Positions 34,007-43,899 of a stretch of DNA of 64,000 nucleotides are shown here, piece after piece. The stretch comes from Pseudoalteromonas rubra (lineage in GTDB: Bacteria; Pseudomonadota; Gammaproteobacteria; Enterobacterales; Alteromonadaceae): assembly GCF_000967655.1 (NCBI RefSeq), contig NZ_JXYA01000057.1:1-64000 (forward strand), in the 5' to 3' direction. The position numbers were made by a program, and so were the translations under genes. Each line of letters opens with the position of its first letter. Within the stretch, counting starts at the first letter, position 1. Below the pieces are notes generated by a model, which ran no database searches, was not told where the DNA came from, and saw only the letters and a list, made by a program, of their open reading frames with translations.

Positions 34007-35263
34007 TTATGCGTATACAGGCAGTTTAGCGCAGATTGCTTTTACTTTTTCTTTCACTTGTGCCTGAACTGACTCGTCTTCGATGTTGTCCAGTACATCA
34101 CAGATCCAGCCTGCCAGCTCGCTTGCTTCAGCTTCTTTAAAACCACGGCGGGTAATTGCCGGTGAACCAATGCGCAGACCTGAAGTCACGAACGGAGAAC
34201 GCGGATCGTTAGGTACTGAGTTCTTGTTAACCGTGATGTTGGCACGGCCAAGCGCTGCGTCGGCATCTTTACCTGTGATGTCTTTGTCGATCAAATCCAG
34301 CAGGAACAGGTGGTTGTCAGTCTTACCAGAAACCACTTTGTAGCCACGCTCCTGAAGTACAGCCACCATAGCTTGGGCGTTTTTAACCACTTGCGTCTGG
34401 TAAGCTTTGAAGTCGTCCTGTAACGCTTCTTTAAAAGCAACGGCTTTGGCTGCAATCACGTGACACAGAGGACCACCCTGACCGCCCGGGAAAACCGCAC
34501 TGTTAAGCTTTTTATAGATGTCGGCGTCGCCACATGCAGACAGGATCAGACCACCACGAGGACCCGCCAGGGTTTTGTGAGTAGTCGTAGTCACAACGTG
34601 TGCGTGTGGGATTGGGCTTGGGTAGATACCTGCCGCAACCAAACCAGCAACGTGTGCCATATCAACCAACAGGTAAGCACCTACTTTGTCTGCAATTTCA
34701 CGGAACTTAGCCCAGTCAACAATACCTGAGTAAGCCGAGAAACCACCGATGATCATTTTTGGCTTGTGCTCTAATGCCAGCGCTTCTACCTGCGCGTAGT
34801 CAATTTCGCCCGTTTCTTCATTCAGACCGTACTGAATGGCATTGTAAGTTTTACCTGAAAAGTTCACGTGAGAGCCGTGTGTCAGGTGACCACCGTGTGC
34901 CAGGCTCATGCCCAGAACGGTGTCGTGCGGCTGAAGCAGTGCCTGGAAAACCGCGGCATTTGCCTGAGAACCTGCGTGTGGCTGAACGTTTGCGTAGTCA
35001 CAACCAAACAGTTCACAGGCACGGTCAATCGCCAGTTGCTCAACCACGTCAACGTGCTCACAGCCACCGTAGTAGCGCTTACCCGGATAACCTTCAGCAT
35101 ATTTGTTAGTTAACTGCGACCCCTGAGCCTCCAGTACACGCGGGCTACAGTAGTTTTCAGATGCGATAAGCTCGATGTGCTCTTCCTGACGGGTTGTTTC
35201 CGACTGGATCGCTTGAGCTAGTTCAGGGTCAAAATCTGCAATATTCATGTTACGTTCTAACAT
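34007..35263 (-). CDS. glyA: Serine hydroxymethyltransferase
   Basis: A 418-residue PLP enzyme converting serine and tetrahydrofolate to glycine and methylene-tetrahydrofolate. The PLP lysine lies in VVTTTTHKTLAGPRGG near residue 230, and GKRYYGGCEHVDVVE is the usual N-terminal motif. ATG 35263 is chosen because AGGAGA lies 4 nt upstream and the protein then begins MLERNMNIADFD like E. coli GlyA. The frame upstream to 35281 has no support. Confidence 0.97.
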   Translation of the reverse strand: MLERNMNIADFDPELAQAIQSETTRQEEHIELIASENYCSPRVLEAQGSQLTNKYAEGYPGKRYYGGCEHVDVVEQLAIDRACELFGCDYANVQPHAGSQANAAVFQALLQPHDTVLGMSLAHGGHLTHGSHVNFSGKTYNAIQYGLNEETGEIDYAQVEALALEHKPKMIIGGFSAYSGIVDWAKFREIADKVGAYLLVDMAHVAGLVAAGIYPSPIPHAHVVTTTTHKTLAGPRGGLILSACGDADIYKKLNSAVFPGGQGGPLCHVIAAKAVAFKEALQDDFKAYQTQVVKNAQAMVAVLQERGYKVVSGKTDNHLFLLDLIDKDITGKDADAALGRANITVNKNSVPNDPRSPFVTSGLRIGSPAITRRGFKEAEASELAGWICDVLDNIEDESVQAQVKEKVKAICAKLPVYA

Positions 35264-35305
35264 GGTGTCTCCTAGGTACACGTAAGATTGGTTTTTGAAG
35301 GCTTG

Positions 35306-35334
35306 ATTGTACGCAAATTGCGGCCATTTGCCTA
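35306..35334 (-). promoter_or_regulatory. Candidate glyA promoter
   Basis: Minus strand TAGGCA, 17 nt, TACAAT (with TGCG just before it), about 45 nt upstream of the glyA start. Four of six -35 and five of six -10 positions match. The very AT-rich DNA to the right (35390-35460) could act as an UP or regulator-binding segment. Confidence 0.5.
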
Positions 35335-35470
35335 TGAAATCGGCGTGAGCCTATTTAATCAAGGATTGAATTTATTTCACAGTGTTTGGGGGATGATATT
35401 TTCTTATTTAAACATTTATATTTTTTATTAAAATGTGAAATTACATTTCAAATTGAAATCTACTGAATGC

Positions 35471-35505
35471 GCTTTGCTGGTGCCTCATCGGGTCACCAGC
35501 AAAGC
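35471..35505 (-). terminator. Long hairpin after thrC
   Basis: GCTTTGCTGGTG and CACCAGCAAAGC form a perfect 12-bp stem with an 11-nt loop, 14 bp after the thrC stop. No U tract follows on either strand, so it may protect the mRNA 3' end and not be a classical intrinsic terminator. Confidence 0.5.
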
Positions 35506-35518
35506 AACTTACCAGGGT

Positions 35519-36805
35519 TTAACGTGTCAGACGCGCCAACACGGCCTGCTTGAGGGCAGCATAATCGGCAGACAAAGGCTCAGCCAGGCAGGGTTTTTCA
35601 AGCGCCGTTGCCAGCGCCTCTGGCATCTCTATCGCCTGCTCCAGCACCGCTTCCACGGTTTCTCTGAATTTGGCGGGGTGTGCCGTTGCCAGAAAAATCC
35701 CGGTTTCTTCGGGCTGACCGTCCAGCAGTAGCCCTTCATAGGCAATTGCAGTATGAGGCTCTGTCACGTACCCGGCTTTTGCCACCGTACGCATCACTTG
35801 CTGCGTTCTCTCTTCAGACACAGAACGTGAATAAAATTCATACTTAGGAAAGTACCCTTGTTCCAACATGGACTCAACCCGAGGCCAGTTATTAGGTTTA
35901 CTCACATCCATCGCATTGGAAATTGACTCTAAAGTCGCGTTCGGCTGCCACTGACCGGAGTCCAGATAACGGGGCACAGTGTCATTCTGGTTGGTGGTCG
36001 CACTGAGGCGTTTTACCGGCAATCCCAGTGCCGCGGCAATCATGGCAGCACACACATTGCCGAAGTTACCACTGGGCACAGAAACATGAACCTGCTGGCG
36101 CTGAGCCGCGTTAAGCTGGGCAAATGCCTCAAAGTAGTAACAAACCTGGGCCAGCAGGCGGCTAATATTGATTGAATTGGCCGAGTTCAGACCTAAAGTC
36201 TGCTTAAACTCATCATCCAGGAAGGCTTGCTTTACCAATGCCTGACAATCATCGAAGCTGCCTTCTACCGCATAACAATGGATGTTTTCACCCAACGTAG
36301 TAAAGAGTTTTTGCTGAGCCAGTGAGATTTTCCCCTGTGGATAGAGGATCACCACATCCACGCCCGGCATCTGATAAAAGGCATGGGCTACCGCAGCACC
36401 AGTATCGCCGCTGGTCGCGGTGAGAATGGTGACCCGCTCTCCCTGACTAAAGGCACCAATGCATTGCGCCATAAAGCGTCCGCCAAAATCTTTAAAGGCC
36501 AGCGTCGGGCCATGAAATAGCTCAAGGCAATATTTATTTTTTTCAACTTCAACTAAGCGCGCAGGAAAATCAAATGCCTGCTCACACATGCTCTGTAATG
36601 AGTCCAGAGGTAACTCATCTCCGATCAGGTGTTTCAGGATAGCCGCGCTGCGCTGTGCAAAAGGCTGTGCCAGCAGGCCATCAATGTCATTCAAAGGCTC
36701 AAGCGTTTCGGGGAAAAACACCCCCTGATTGCGACCCAACCCCGTTTTAACGGCGTCAATAAAGGATACCACCTGAGTATCGTCTTTTAAGTTAACCAGT
36801 TTCAT
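35519..36805 (-). CDS. thrC: Threonine synthase
   Basis: A 428-residue PLP enzyme that makes threonine from O-phosphohomoserine. The PLP lysine is in LAFKDFGGRFMAQ (near residue 107), and ATSGDTGAAVAHAF and VSVPSGNFGNVCAA are the phosphate/cofactor contacts. It is last in thrLABC and starts 1 bp after thrB. Confidence 0.97.
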   Translation of the reverse strand: MKLVNLKDDTQVVSFIDAVKTGLGRNQGVFFPETLEPLNDIDGLLAQPFAQRSAAILKHLIGDELPLDSLQSMCEQAFDFPARLVEVEKNKYCLELFHGPTLAFKDFGGRFMAQCIGAFSQGERVTILTATSGDTGAAVAHAFYQMPGVDVVILYPQGKISLAQQKLFTTLGENIHCYAVEGSFDDCQALVKQAFLDDEFKQTLGLNSANSINISRLLAQVCYYFEAFAQLNAAQRQQVHVSVPSGNFGNVCAAMIAAALGLPVKRLSATTNQNDTVPRYLDSGQWQPNATLESISNAMDVSKPNNWPRVESMLEQGYFPKYEFYSRSVSEERTQQVMRTVAKAGYVTEPHTAIAYEGLLLDGQPEETGIFLATAHPAKFRETVEAVLEQAIEMPEALATALEKPCLAEPLSADYAALKQAVLARLTR

Positions 36806-36806
36806 T

Positions 36807-37751
36807 CTACTCTCCTTCCTTTATTTCTCTTGTACCTTGTGGGTCTATTCGGCAAATGTGGCTGAAGCCTTGTTCATTCAGGTAATTTTGTTGTAACCAC
36901 AGCTGGCAACGCTGCGCATCCTCCTCGCTTGCGCACAATGCAAACAAGGTTGGCCCGGCTCCCGAAATGCTGACGTTTAGCGCGCCTAATTCAGGCAGGC
37001 TTTGTCTGGCCTCGGCAAACCCTTTTATCAAAGGTGCTCGTGCCGGCTCGGCAATCTCATCCTTCATTAATGTCACGGCCTTATCAAACTGCTGCTGCGC
37101 CATTAATAAAGTAAAGGTGCTCAATCGCTGGGCAAACTCTACCGCATCGTGTGTCGCCAGCTGGTGCGGCAACACCGCTCTGGCCGCAGCGGTATTCAGG
37201 GCAAAACCGGGGTACGCCACCACCAGTCGCCAGTTGTCATCGCTAGGCAAGCTCAGTGCCCTGTCGGGGACCAATTCGGCTGTCAGCTGAAGCCCACCCA
37301 AATAGCAGGGCGTAATATTGTCATAGTGGCGTGCACCACTGACCTTTCCTTCGAAGTCGGCCATCAGCTCAATCATCTGAGTCTGAGACAGCTGCGTCTG
37401 TGCAAAAGCATTCAGCGCCGCAAACGTCGCGACCACGGAGCAGGCACTGGAACCCAGCCCAGAGCCGATCGGCAGTCGTTTTTCCAGGGTTAATTTCACC
37501 CCAGGCATGTTCGCTGCGACATGCTCCCTGAAATGAACCAGACATTGATAGGCGAGGTTTTCCTCAGCCTGTGCGGGCAATTTAGCCGCATAAGGGCCGA
37601 TGCAGGCAAAGCTGTCCTGCTCGGCAGCTTCAACACTCACCACATCGCCCAGTAAAGTCCCATCTAAAGGGGCTATGGCGGCCCCAAGGGAATCAAAACC
37701 GACACAAAAATTACCAATGGATGCCGGTGCAAAAAATCGTTTCATAGCCAC
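36807..37751 (-). CDS. thrB: Homoserine kinase
   Basis: A 314-residue GHMP kinase that phosphorylates homoserine. PASIGNFCVGFDSLGAA (residues 7-23), the ATP loop LPIGSGLGSSACS near 93, and ISGAGPTLFAL near the C-terminus are the three GHMP motifs. It lies 2 bp after thrA. Confidence 0.97.
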   Translation of the reverse strand: MAMKRFFAPASIGNFCVGFDSLGAAIAPLDGTLLGDVVSVEAAEQDSFACIGPYAAKLPAQAEENLAYQCLVHFREHVAANMPGVKLTLEKRLPIGSGLGSSACSVVATFAALNAFAQTQLSQTQMIELMADFEGKVSGARHYDNITPCYLGGLQLTAELVPDRALSLPSDDNWRLVVAYPGFALNTAAARAVLPHQLATHDAVEFAQRLSTFTLLMAQQQFDKAVTLMKDEIAEPARAPLIKGFAEARQSLPELGALNVSISGAGPTLFALCASEEDAQRCQLWLQQNYLNEQGFSHICRIDPQGTREIKEGE

Positions 37752-37753
37752 TC

Positions 37754-40171
37754 CTAGCGTGTCAGTGTTTTCAGAATATCAGCAAACACCCCGGCTGCGG
37801 TGACTTCCGCACCGGCACCATACCCCCGGATCACAAAAGGTTTTGGCTGATAATACTGACTCAATATGGCAAGGGCATTTTCCCCGTCACGAATATCCGA
37901 CAGTGCATGAGTGCGCTCCACCGCTTCAATCCCGACCCGGCAACGGTCATCGGCAATGCTGGCCACATAACGTAATACCTTACCCTCACTGGCCGCGCTT
38001 TGAATGCGATCCGCAAACGCGCCGTCCTGTTCATGCAGCCGTGCCATAAACTCATCCACAGAGCTGCCCGCGGCAAAGTCTTCGGGCACCACAGGCTCGA
38101 CTTCGATGTCAGACAGCTCCAGCGCTAAACCCGACTCACGAGCGATGATCAGCAGTTTACGCGCGACATCCGTGCCGGAGAGGTCATCGCGCGGATCCGG
38201 TTCTGTAAAGCCGCTTTGCTTCGCTTTGGCGGTGGCCTCTGACAGGCTCAGGCCATCTTCCAGCTCACCGAAAATGTACGACAATGAGCCCGACAAGATA
38301 CCACTGAAAGACAACAGCTCATCGCCCGCACCGAACAATAGCTGCAGGTTATCGAGTACCGGCAGGCCCGCGCCGACATTGGTTTCGTATAAGAAGCGTC
38401 GGCCCTTTTGCTGTGCAACCTGCTTCAGCGCCTGGTAATAGTCATAGTCGCTGGTGTTGGCTTTTTTATTGGCTGCCACAACGTGAAAGCCTGCCGCGAG
38501 AAAGTCCCGATATTGGTCGGCCAGTTGCTGAGACGAGCTGCAATCGACAATAACCGGATTGATCAGGTGGTTACGACGCACAAAAGCTTCCAGATCCGTA
38601 AGTTTAAAGCCCTCGGACGCATCTGCCAGTGCCTCTTGCCAGCGCTCAAAAGGCACGCCCTGTTCATTCAGGTAACAGTGTTTTGAGTTAGCCACACCAT
38701 AGAGGTTGAGCTTGATGTTGCGCTCTGCCAGCCAGCTTTGCTGACGTTGCAACTGGGCCACCAGCTCTGTACCAACCAGACCACAGCCAAGTAAAAACAC
38801 ATCAATTGAGGGAACATGGGTAAAGAAGTTCTCATGGCACACCTTCACCGCGTCCTGACATAGCTCGCCCTGGATCACGGCAGAAATAGCGCTTTCGGTA
38901 GAGTCCTGGGCAATCGCCACAATATTCACCTGCGCCTGCGCCAGCGAGGCAAAGAATTTGGCCGCCAGACCTTTGTGCGATTTCATGTTATCGCCCACCA
39001 GGGTAACGATTGCCAGTGAGCGGCGTACCTCAATGGGTTCAATCAGCTGAGCCTGCATCTCCAGCTCAAAGGCGCTTTGCAGTGCCTGCAATGCCAAAGG
39101 CAAGTCTTGTTCGTGCACACAAAAACTGATACTGAACTCGCAAGAAGATTGGGTGATCAACACAATAGACACATTGTCTTTTGCCAGCGCCGAAAACACC
39201 CTGGCCGCCATACCCACTTTGCCTTTCATACCCGGCCCTGAAACCGTTAACATTGCCAGCTTATCCAGACTCGATAAGGCTTTAACCGGCTCATCACCAC
39301 CACCCTGAGCCGCAATCACGGAACCCGGCAGCTCCGGCGCATGGGTATTTTTAATCTCGCAGGGCACCCCGGTTTTGGCACAAGGTAAAATGGTTTTAGG
39401 ATGCAAAACTTTGGCGCCAAAATACGACAGTTCCATCGCTTCTTTATAAGACAAGCGATTCACTTTGGTGGCTTTTTTAATCAGCCTGGGGTCGGCACTG
39501 TAGACGCCGTCAACGTCTGTCCAGATCTGGCAGACCTCTGCCTGAATACAGGCTGCGGCAATGGCGGCTGAATAATCCGAGCCGTTACGTCCAAGTGTCG
39601 TCAGCTCGCCTGCGGAATTGCTGCCGGTAAAGCCGGGCATGATGTAAAATTGTGCGCGGTGGGCCTGTAGCTGCGCGCTAAAACGAGCACGGCTTTCATC
39701 CAGCAGAGCCTCCGCATCCAGGTAAGCGTCATTGGTAGCAATACACGCGGTAGCATCAAGATAATGGGCCTTGTCTTTACCCAGCATGGCCACCATCAGA
39801 GCGACACTGACGCGCTCACCGAAACTAATCACATACGCCTGTACGGCATCCGGGCATTGCCTGAGCAGTTTCACGCCCGCCAGTTTATCTGCCAGCGCGG
39901 CTAAATCGGGCCAATGCGCCGCTTCACCAAACTCAGCTTCAACCTGAGATTTTAGCGCATTCAGGCGCTCTGTCAGTGCTTGCCATTGCGCCTCATACGC
40001 TTGTCCCTGACGCGCCAACTCGCATAGCTCAACCAGTTTGTCTGTAACACCACCCGGTGCAGACAACACCACCAGCGCCTCGTTACTCCCCTGAGTCAGG
40101 ATCAGTTCCCGAACCCGTTGCAGACAGCCATAATCGGCCAGCGATGATCCTCCAAACTTCAATACTTTCAT
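37754..40171 (-). CDS. thrA: Bifunctional aspartokinase I / homoserine dehydrogenase I
   Basis: An 805-residue fusion enzyme for the first and third steps of threonine synthesis. The kinase domain begins MKVLKFGGSSLAD, a pair of ACT regulatory domains lies near residues 300-450, and the dehydrogenase domain has LLGCGLVGTELV and, later, GILSGSLSYIFGELEDG and GYGAGAEVTAAGVFADI. ATG 40171 is preceded by GAGGAAA. The frame stays open up to 40243 but that part is the attenuator hairpin, so it is not coding. Expression is probably controlled by the thrL attenuator just upstream. Confidence 0.96.
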   Translation of the reverse strand: MKVLKFGGSSLADYGCLQRVRELILTQGSNEALVVLSAPGGVTDKLVELCELARQGQAYEAQWQALTERLNALKSQVEAEFGEAAHWPDLAALADKLAGVKLLRQCPDAVQAYVISFGERVSVALMVAMLGKDKAHYLDATACIATNDAYLDAEALLDESRARFSAQLQAHRAQFYIMPGFTGSNSAGELTTLGRNGSDYSAAIAAACIQAEVCQIWTDVDGVYSADPRLIKKATKVNRLSYKEAMELSYFGAKVLHPKTILPCAKTGVPCEIKNTHAPELPGSVIAAQGGGDEPVKALSSLDKLAMLTVSGPGMKGKVGMAARVFSALAKDNVSIVLITQSSCEFSISFCVHEQDLPLALQALQSAFELEMQAQLIEPIEVRRSLAIVTLVGDNMKSHKGLAAKFFASLAQAQVNIVAIAQDSTESAISAVIQGELCQDAVKVCHENFFTHVPSIDVFLLGCGLVGTELVAQLQRQQSWLAERNIKLNLYGVANSKHCYLNEQGVPFERWQEALADASEGFKLTDLEAFVRRNHLINPVIVDCSSSQQLADQYRDFLAAGFHVVAANKKANTSDYDYYQALKQVAQQKGRRFLYETNVGAGLPVLDNLQLLFGAGDELLSFSGILSGSLSYIFGELEDGLSLSEATAKAKQSGFTEPDPRDDLSGTDVARKLLIIARESGLALELSDIEVEPVVPEDFAAGSSVDEFMARLHEQDGAFADRIQSAASEGKVLRYVASIADDRCRVGIEAVERTHALSDIRDGENALAILSQYYQPKPFVIRGYGAGAEVTAAGVFADILKTLTR

Positions 40172-40194
40172 GTCAATTTTCCTCATTCCAAAAA

Positions 40195-40230
40195 CAAAAA
40201 AGGCCTGTGCTCGCAGTGAGCACAGGCCTT
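40195..40230 (-). terminator. Attenuator terminator of the thr operon
   Basis: On the minus strand AAGGCCTGTGCTC pairs with GAGCACAGGCCTT in a perfect 13-bp stem with a 5-nt loop and six U after it (overlapping the last two stem bases). It starts about 26 nt after the thrL stop and ends before the thrA ribosome-binding site. Confidence 0.93.
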
Positions 40231-40255
40231 TTCGAATACGCACCGACCTATGCCA

Positions 40256-40312
40256 CTATCCAGTTAGGATGGTGGTGGTAATAATGGTCGTGGTGTTAAT
40301 AATCTTTTTCAT
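40256..40312 (-). CDS. thrL: thr operon leader peptide
   Basis: An 18-residue ORF too short for ordinary gene calling: MKKIINTTTIITTTILTG. It contains seven Thr and five Ile, the regulatory amino acids of this operon in E. coli. Ribosome stalling at these codons when charged tRNA is scarce would prevent formation of the terminator at 40195-40230. Possible promoters upstream are TTGACA (40344-40349) with a poor -10, or TATTAT (40364-40369) with a poor -35. Confidence 0.9.
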   Translation of the reverse strand: MKKIINTTTIITTTILTG

Positions 40313-40506
40313 AGACTTTAGACTGCCTGAACACTGGATAAGCTGTCAAGCACAAAAACCGAAATAATAGCGCGAAAAACTATGCAAAAAACTCAAGTTG
40401 CGAACAGCAAAATGCAAAGTTTATGTCAGAATTACGAAATAATTGATGTGAGGGACGGCAAAATTGATGTTAATAAAAGAGACTGGCGTTTACAAACGGA
40501 CCGCTG

Positions 40507-40872
40507 TTAACGGATCCCAAAGCGGCTGAGTGTCGCCTGCAAGGACTCTGACTTGACCGGCTTTTCCAAAAACGCCAGCGCCCCGAGCTTAGCAACCCGC
40601 GTTTTCATTTCGTCCTGAATATCGGCTGAAATCACCACAACGTAGGTTTCTATCACCTGCTGTTTGATTGCTTCCAGCACGCCTATTCCATCCAGTACTG
40701 GCATGGTCAGGTCAAGACAAACCAAGTCTATCTGCCGCGATGCCAGCACCTCCAGGGCTTCACGTCCATTACTGGCTTGGCAAATATCCGCATCCAGCAT
40801 GCCATTGAGGCAACGGATAACTTGTTTGCGGGCAACGACCGAATCGTCACAAACTAATACAGAGTAACTCAT
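40507..40872 (-). CDS. Single-domain (CheY-like) response regulator
   Basis: A 121-residue receiver domain without output domain. The acidic pair is in VCDDS (Asp9, Asp10), the phospho-acceptor is Asp54 in VCLDLTMP, and the conserved Lys is in LEKPVKS (about 104). ATG 40872 gives the normal domain length. The open frame upstream to 40980 is unrelated in character. No good Shine-Dalgarno is visible. It is divergent from the histidine kinase at 41090, suggesting a phosphorelay pair. Confidence 0.85.
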   Translation of the reverse strand: MSYSVLVCDDSVVARKQVIRCLNGMLDADICQASNGREALEVLASRQIDLVCLDLTMPVLDGIGVLEAIKQQVIETYVVVISADIQDEMKTRVAKLGALAFLEKPVKSESLQATLSRFGIR

Positions 40873-41089
40873 AAGGTGAATTGTCAAATAATCTTTATTG
40901 TTCTGTTCTGGGATAAAGGTTATTGTTGTGGTTAAACTTATAACACAATAATCTCTGTCCAGTAAGTGCCACAGGAACAAATTCCTTGTGATATCAGATT
41001 GAGATTAATATTTATTTTTAGCACTTTATTGGCTAACTTTAAGTGTATTAAGCACGCAAAAACTCGTTGTTAGGAGCAAAGAACTCTTC

Positions 41090-42850
41090 ATGCTGCAAAA
41101 AAGTCTGTCAAAGAAGCTGCTCACAAACGTCTTGTCGGTTTACTTTTTGCTCACCTTTGTCGTGACGTGCGGACAAGTGGTGGCCGAATATGTCAATACC
41201 AAGGACTATATTCGCAACGAGTTAACCATGCTGCAAAAAACCTTTAGCCGCAGCCTGACCCGTGCCATCTGGGAGCTCAATACCAAACAAACCGTCACCA
41301 CCGCCGAGGGTTTGCTGGCGATCCCTATGATTGAAGGGATCATTGTGCGTGACGACAGTGGCGAGATCATTTCGCAGCTGGGTCGCTCCCTCAACATCCA
41401 TGAGCTCTACAGCCAACAACTGGTACAAGAAGAGGCGCTCATAGAAGACACGCCTTCCGGGTTATTTGGCTATACCTTTCCGCTTATCTTCGAGTTTTCC
41501 GGGCGTGCCACCCAAGTGGGTGATGTCACCTTGTTTTCAAGCCGCGAAGTGGTGTTCAGTCGCATCATGATCTCCATCTACTTCCTGATCGGTAATGCGA
41601 TGGTCAAAACCACGTTTCTGATCATTTTGTTTTTACTCGCATTTAGAAAGTTACTCACCGAGCCTTTAACCGATCTGACCGAGCAGATTGATGATTTTGA
41701 AATAGACAATGTCGATGGCCACAAAATAGATATAGATACCACAGAGCGTAACGAGCTTAAGGTGATGGAAGAGGCCTTCAACAAGCTCATTGACCGCATT
41801 GCCGATTACCGTAAAAAACTCGACCAGGCACAAAAAGAGCTGTTGATAAGTAACGAAAAACTGGACCAGCATAATATTCAGCTTGAGCAGGAGGTGGCAC
41901 GCAAAACCTCCAACCTGTCGCAGGCCATGATGGACCTGCAACAACAAAAATATGAGCTGGAAAAGCAAAAGCTCACCTTAACAGAAGAAATCGATCTCAG
42001 ACGCCAGACCGAAGAAGAGCTGCTAACCAAACAAAAAGAGCTGGAAAAGTATGTTGATGAGCTCAACATGGCGCAGGAGCGTCTGGTCGGCTCAGAAAAA
42101 ATGGCGGCACTGGGCGGTCTGGTCGCGGGGATAACCCACGACATTAATACCCCGGTCGGTATCGGTGTTACAGCGACCTCCTTCCTGGAAGAACGTCTGC
42201 AGCGCCTGGAAACGGCCTATCGGGATAAAACCCTGTCACCTAAGGCACTGGAAGAATTTATTAATGAAGCCAAACAAAGCACCAGCTTACTCACAACGAA
42301 TTTAGATCGGGCCTCTGAGCTGGTGGCCAGCTTTAAGCAGATTGCAGTTGACCAGGCCAGTGAAGCCGTGCGCACGATTAACTTTAAGCAGTATCTGGGC
42401 GAAGTGATCCGCTCCTTGCACCCTAAACTCAAAAAGACTGCGCATATTGTTAACGTTGACTGCCCGGAAGAGCTCACCTTGCACTTACCGGCCGGCGCCA
42501 TCAGCCAGATCTTTACCAACCTGATCATGAACTCCCTGATCCATGGCTTTGAAGGCATAGCCCAGGGCACCATAGACATAGAGATCAGAGAAGAAAACAA
42601 CGACGTCTTTATCGTTTACAAGGATAATGGCAAAGGCGTAAGCAAGGCGCAGCTTGAAAAACTCTTTGATCCCTTCTTTACTACCAAGCGCGAGCAAGGC
42701 GGTAGTGGCCTGGGTACCCATATCACCTTCAACCTGGTGAAACAGACACTCAATGGCGATATTGAAGTAAATTCGGAAGAAGGAAAAGGGCTGACCTACT
42801 ACATTCGTTTCCCCAAAGAGCTACAAAAGAACGTGGCGATGTTCAGTTAA
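41090..42850 (+). CDS. Membrane sensor histidine kinase
   Basis: A 586-residue kinase with a transmembrane helix at residues 10-32, a periplasmic sensor region (33-155), a second helix (163-188), a HAMP-like linker, a long coiled coil (about 230-345), the phospho-acceptor His350 in GITHDINTPVG, and an HATPase domain with NLIMNSLIHGFEG (N box), KDNGKGVSKAQ (G1) and REQGGSGLGTHI (G2). Partner is probably the divergent CheY-like protein. The signal sensed is unknown. Confidence 0.9.
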   Translation: MLQKSLSKKLLTNVLSVYFLLTFVVTCGQVVAEYVNTKDYIRNELTMLQKTFSRSLTRAIWELNTKQTVTTAEGLLAIPMIEGIIVRDDSGEIISQLGRSLNIHELYSQQLVQEEALIEDTPSGLFGYTFPLIFEFSGRATQVGDVTLFSSREVVFSRIMISIYFLIGNAMVKTTFLIILFLLAFRKLLTEPLTDLTEQIDDFEIDNVDGHKIDIDTTERNELKVMEEAFNKLIDRIADYRKKLDQAQKELLISNEKLDQHNIQLEQEVARKTSNLSQAMMDLQQQKYELEKQKLTLTEEIDLRRQTEEELLTKQKELEKYVDELNMAQERLVGSEKMAALGGLVAGITHDINTPVGIGVTATSFLEERLQRLETAYRDKTLSPKALEEFINEAKQSTSLLTTNLDRASELVASFKQIAVDQASEAVRTINFKQYLGEVIRSLHPKLKKTAHIVNVDCPEELTLHLPAGAISQIFTNLIMNSLIHGFEGIAQGTIDIEIREENNDVFIVYKDNGKGVSKAQLEKLFDPFFTTKREQGGSGLGTHITFNLVKQTLNGDIEVNSEEGKGLTYYIRFPKELQKNVAMFS

Positions 42851-42954
42851 TAGACGTCGATACCGACTAGTCGAATAATCTGCTCAGAGCCTTTGCCCGA
42901 GAGGGGATCGGTTTGCTATGATGCGGGTCGATTTTACTCTTCGGAACCTGTTCT

Positions 42955-43863
42955 ATGTGGTTTAGCAATCTTATCTGTTATCGATTTAAACAAGACGTCT
43001 CCTACACTCAGGAAGACTTTGAAGCAGCCCTGGAGCACGACGTATTTCGTCCGTGTGGTAGCCAGGATATGAGCACTTTTGGCTGGACCAAAGCCCTTGG
43101 CAAACACGGCCAGACGCTGAGCCACTTTTCTCAGCACTGTATTTTGGTGTGTGCGAAACGAGAAGAAAAAGTGCTGCCAGCCTCTGTGATCAATGAAATG
43201 GTTGCGGAAAAAATAGAATCGATCGAACAGGAAGAGAATCGTCCGGTCAAGAAAAAAGAAAAAGACGAAATCAAAGAAAACATCACGGCAACCTTACTGC
43301 CGCAGGCATTCAAAAAGTCCAGCCTGCAGTTTGCTTTTATCGACCAGAAAAATGGTTGGGTTATCGTCAATAGCGGCAGCTTCAATAAAGCCGAAGAACT
43401 CACCGCCCTGTTGCGTAAATCTTTGGGTACGCTGCCGATTGTCCCCGCATTTGCCAACTATGATCTGGATCTGTTTCTGACCGACTGGCTGACCAAGTTT
43501 GAGGTGCCGGAAGGCTTTGCAATTGGTTCTGACGCCGAGCTGCAGGAAGCCGATGACAACGGCGCTCAGGTGAAACTAAAACAACACGACCTGGCAAGTG
43601 ATGAGATCAAGCTGCACCTGGAACACGGCAAGCGAGTCACTAAACTGGGGATGGACTGGCGTGAGCGCGTTCAGTTTACACTGCAAAACGATGGCTCACT
43701 TAAGCGCCTGAGCTTCAGCGATACGCTGAAAGAGCAAAATGCGGATATCCCCAAAGAAGACATGGCGGTCAAACTGGACGCAGACTTTATTCTGGTCACC
43801 GAGGAGATCAAAGAGCTGCTCGAAGAGTTGTCACAGGGCCTGGGCGATCAGGACGACCTGTAA
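42955..43863 (+). CDS. rdgC: Recombination-associated protein RdgC
   Basis: A 302-residue DNA-binding protein forming a ring-shaped dimer that inhibits RecA by covering DNA. The N-terminus MWFSNLICYRFKQDVSYTQEDFEAAL, the segment DMSTFGWTKALGKHG and DWRERVQFTLQNDGSLKRL are highly typical, and the length matches E. coli (303). Confidence 0.96.
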   Translation: MWFSNLICYRFKQDVSYTQEDFEAALEHDVFRPCGSQDMSTFGWTKALGKHGQTLSHFSQHCILVCAKREEKVLPASVINEMVAEKIESIEQEENRPVKKKEKDEIKENITATLLPQAFKKSSLQFAFIDQKNGWVIVNSGSFNKAEELTALLRKSLGTLPIVPAFANYDLDLFLTDWLTKFEVPEGFAIGSDAELQEADDNGAQVKLKQHDLASDEIKLHLEHGKRVTKLGMDWRERVQFTLQNDGSLKRLSFSDTLKEQNADIPKEDMAVKLDADFILVTEEIKELLEELSQGLGDQDDL

Positions 43864-43899
43864 CACGGCCTGTTAATCCAGTAACTTAGCTGGGTCAGA

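Noticed and set aside
40172..40243. N-terminal extension of ThrA
   Set aside because: The frame is open but reads through the attenuator hairpin; the family start and the ribosome-binding site are at 40171.
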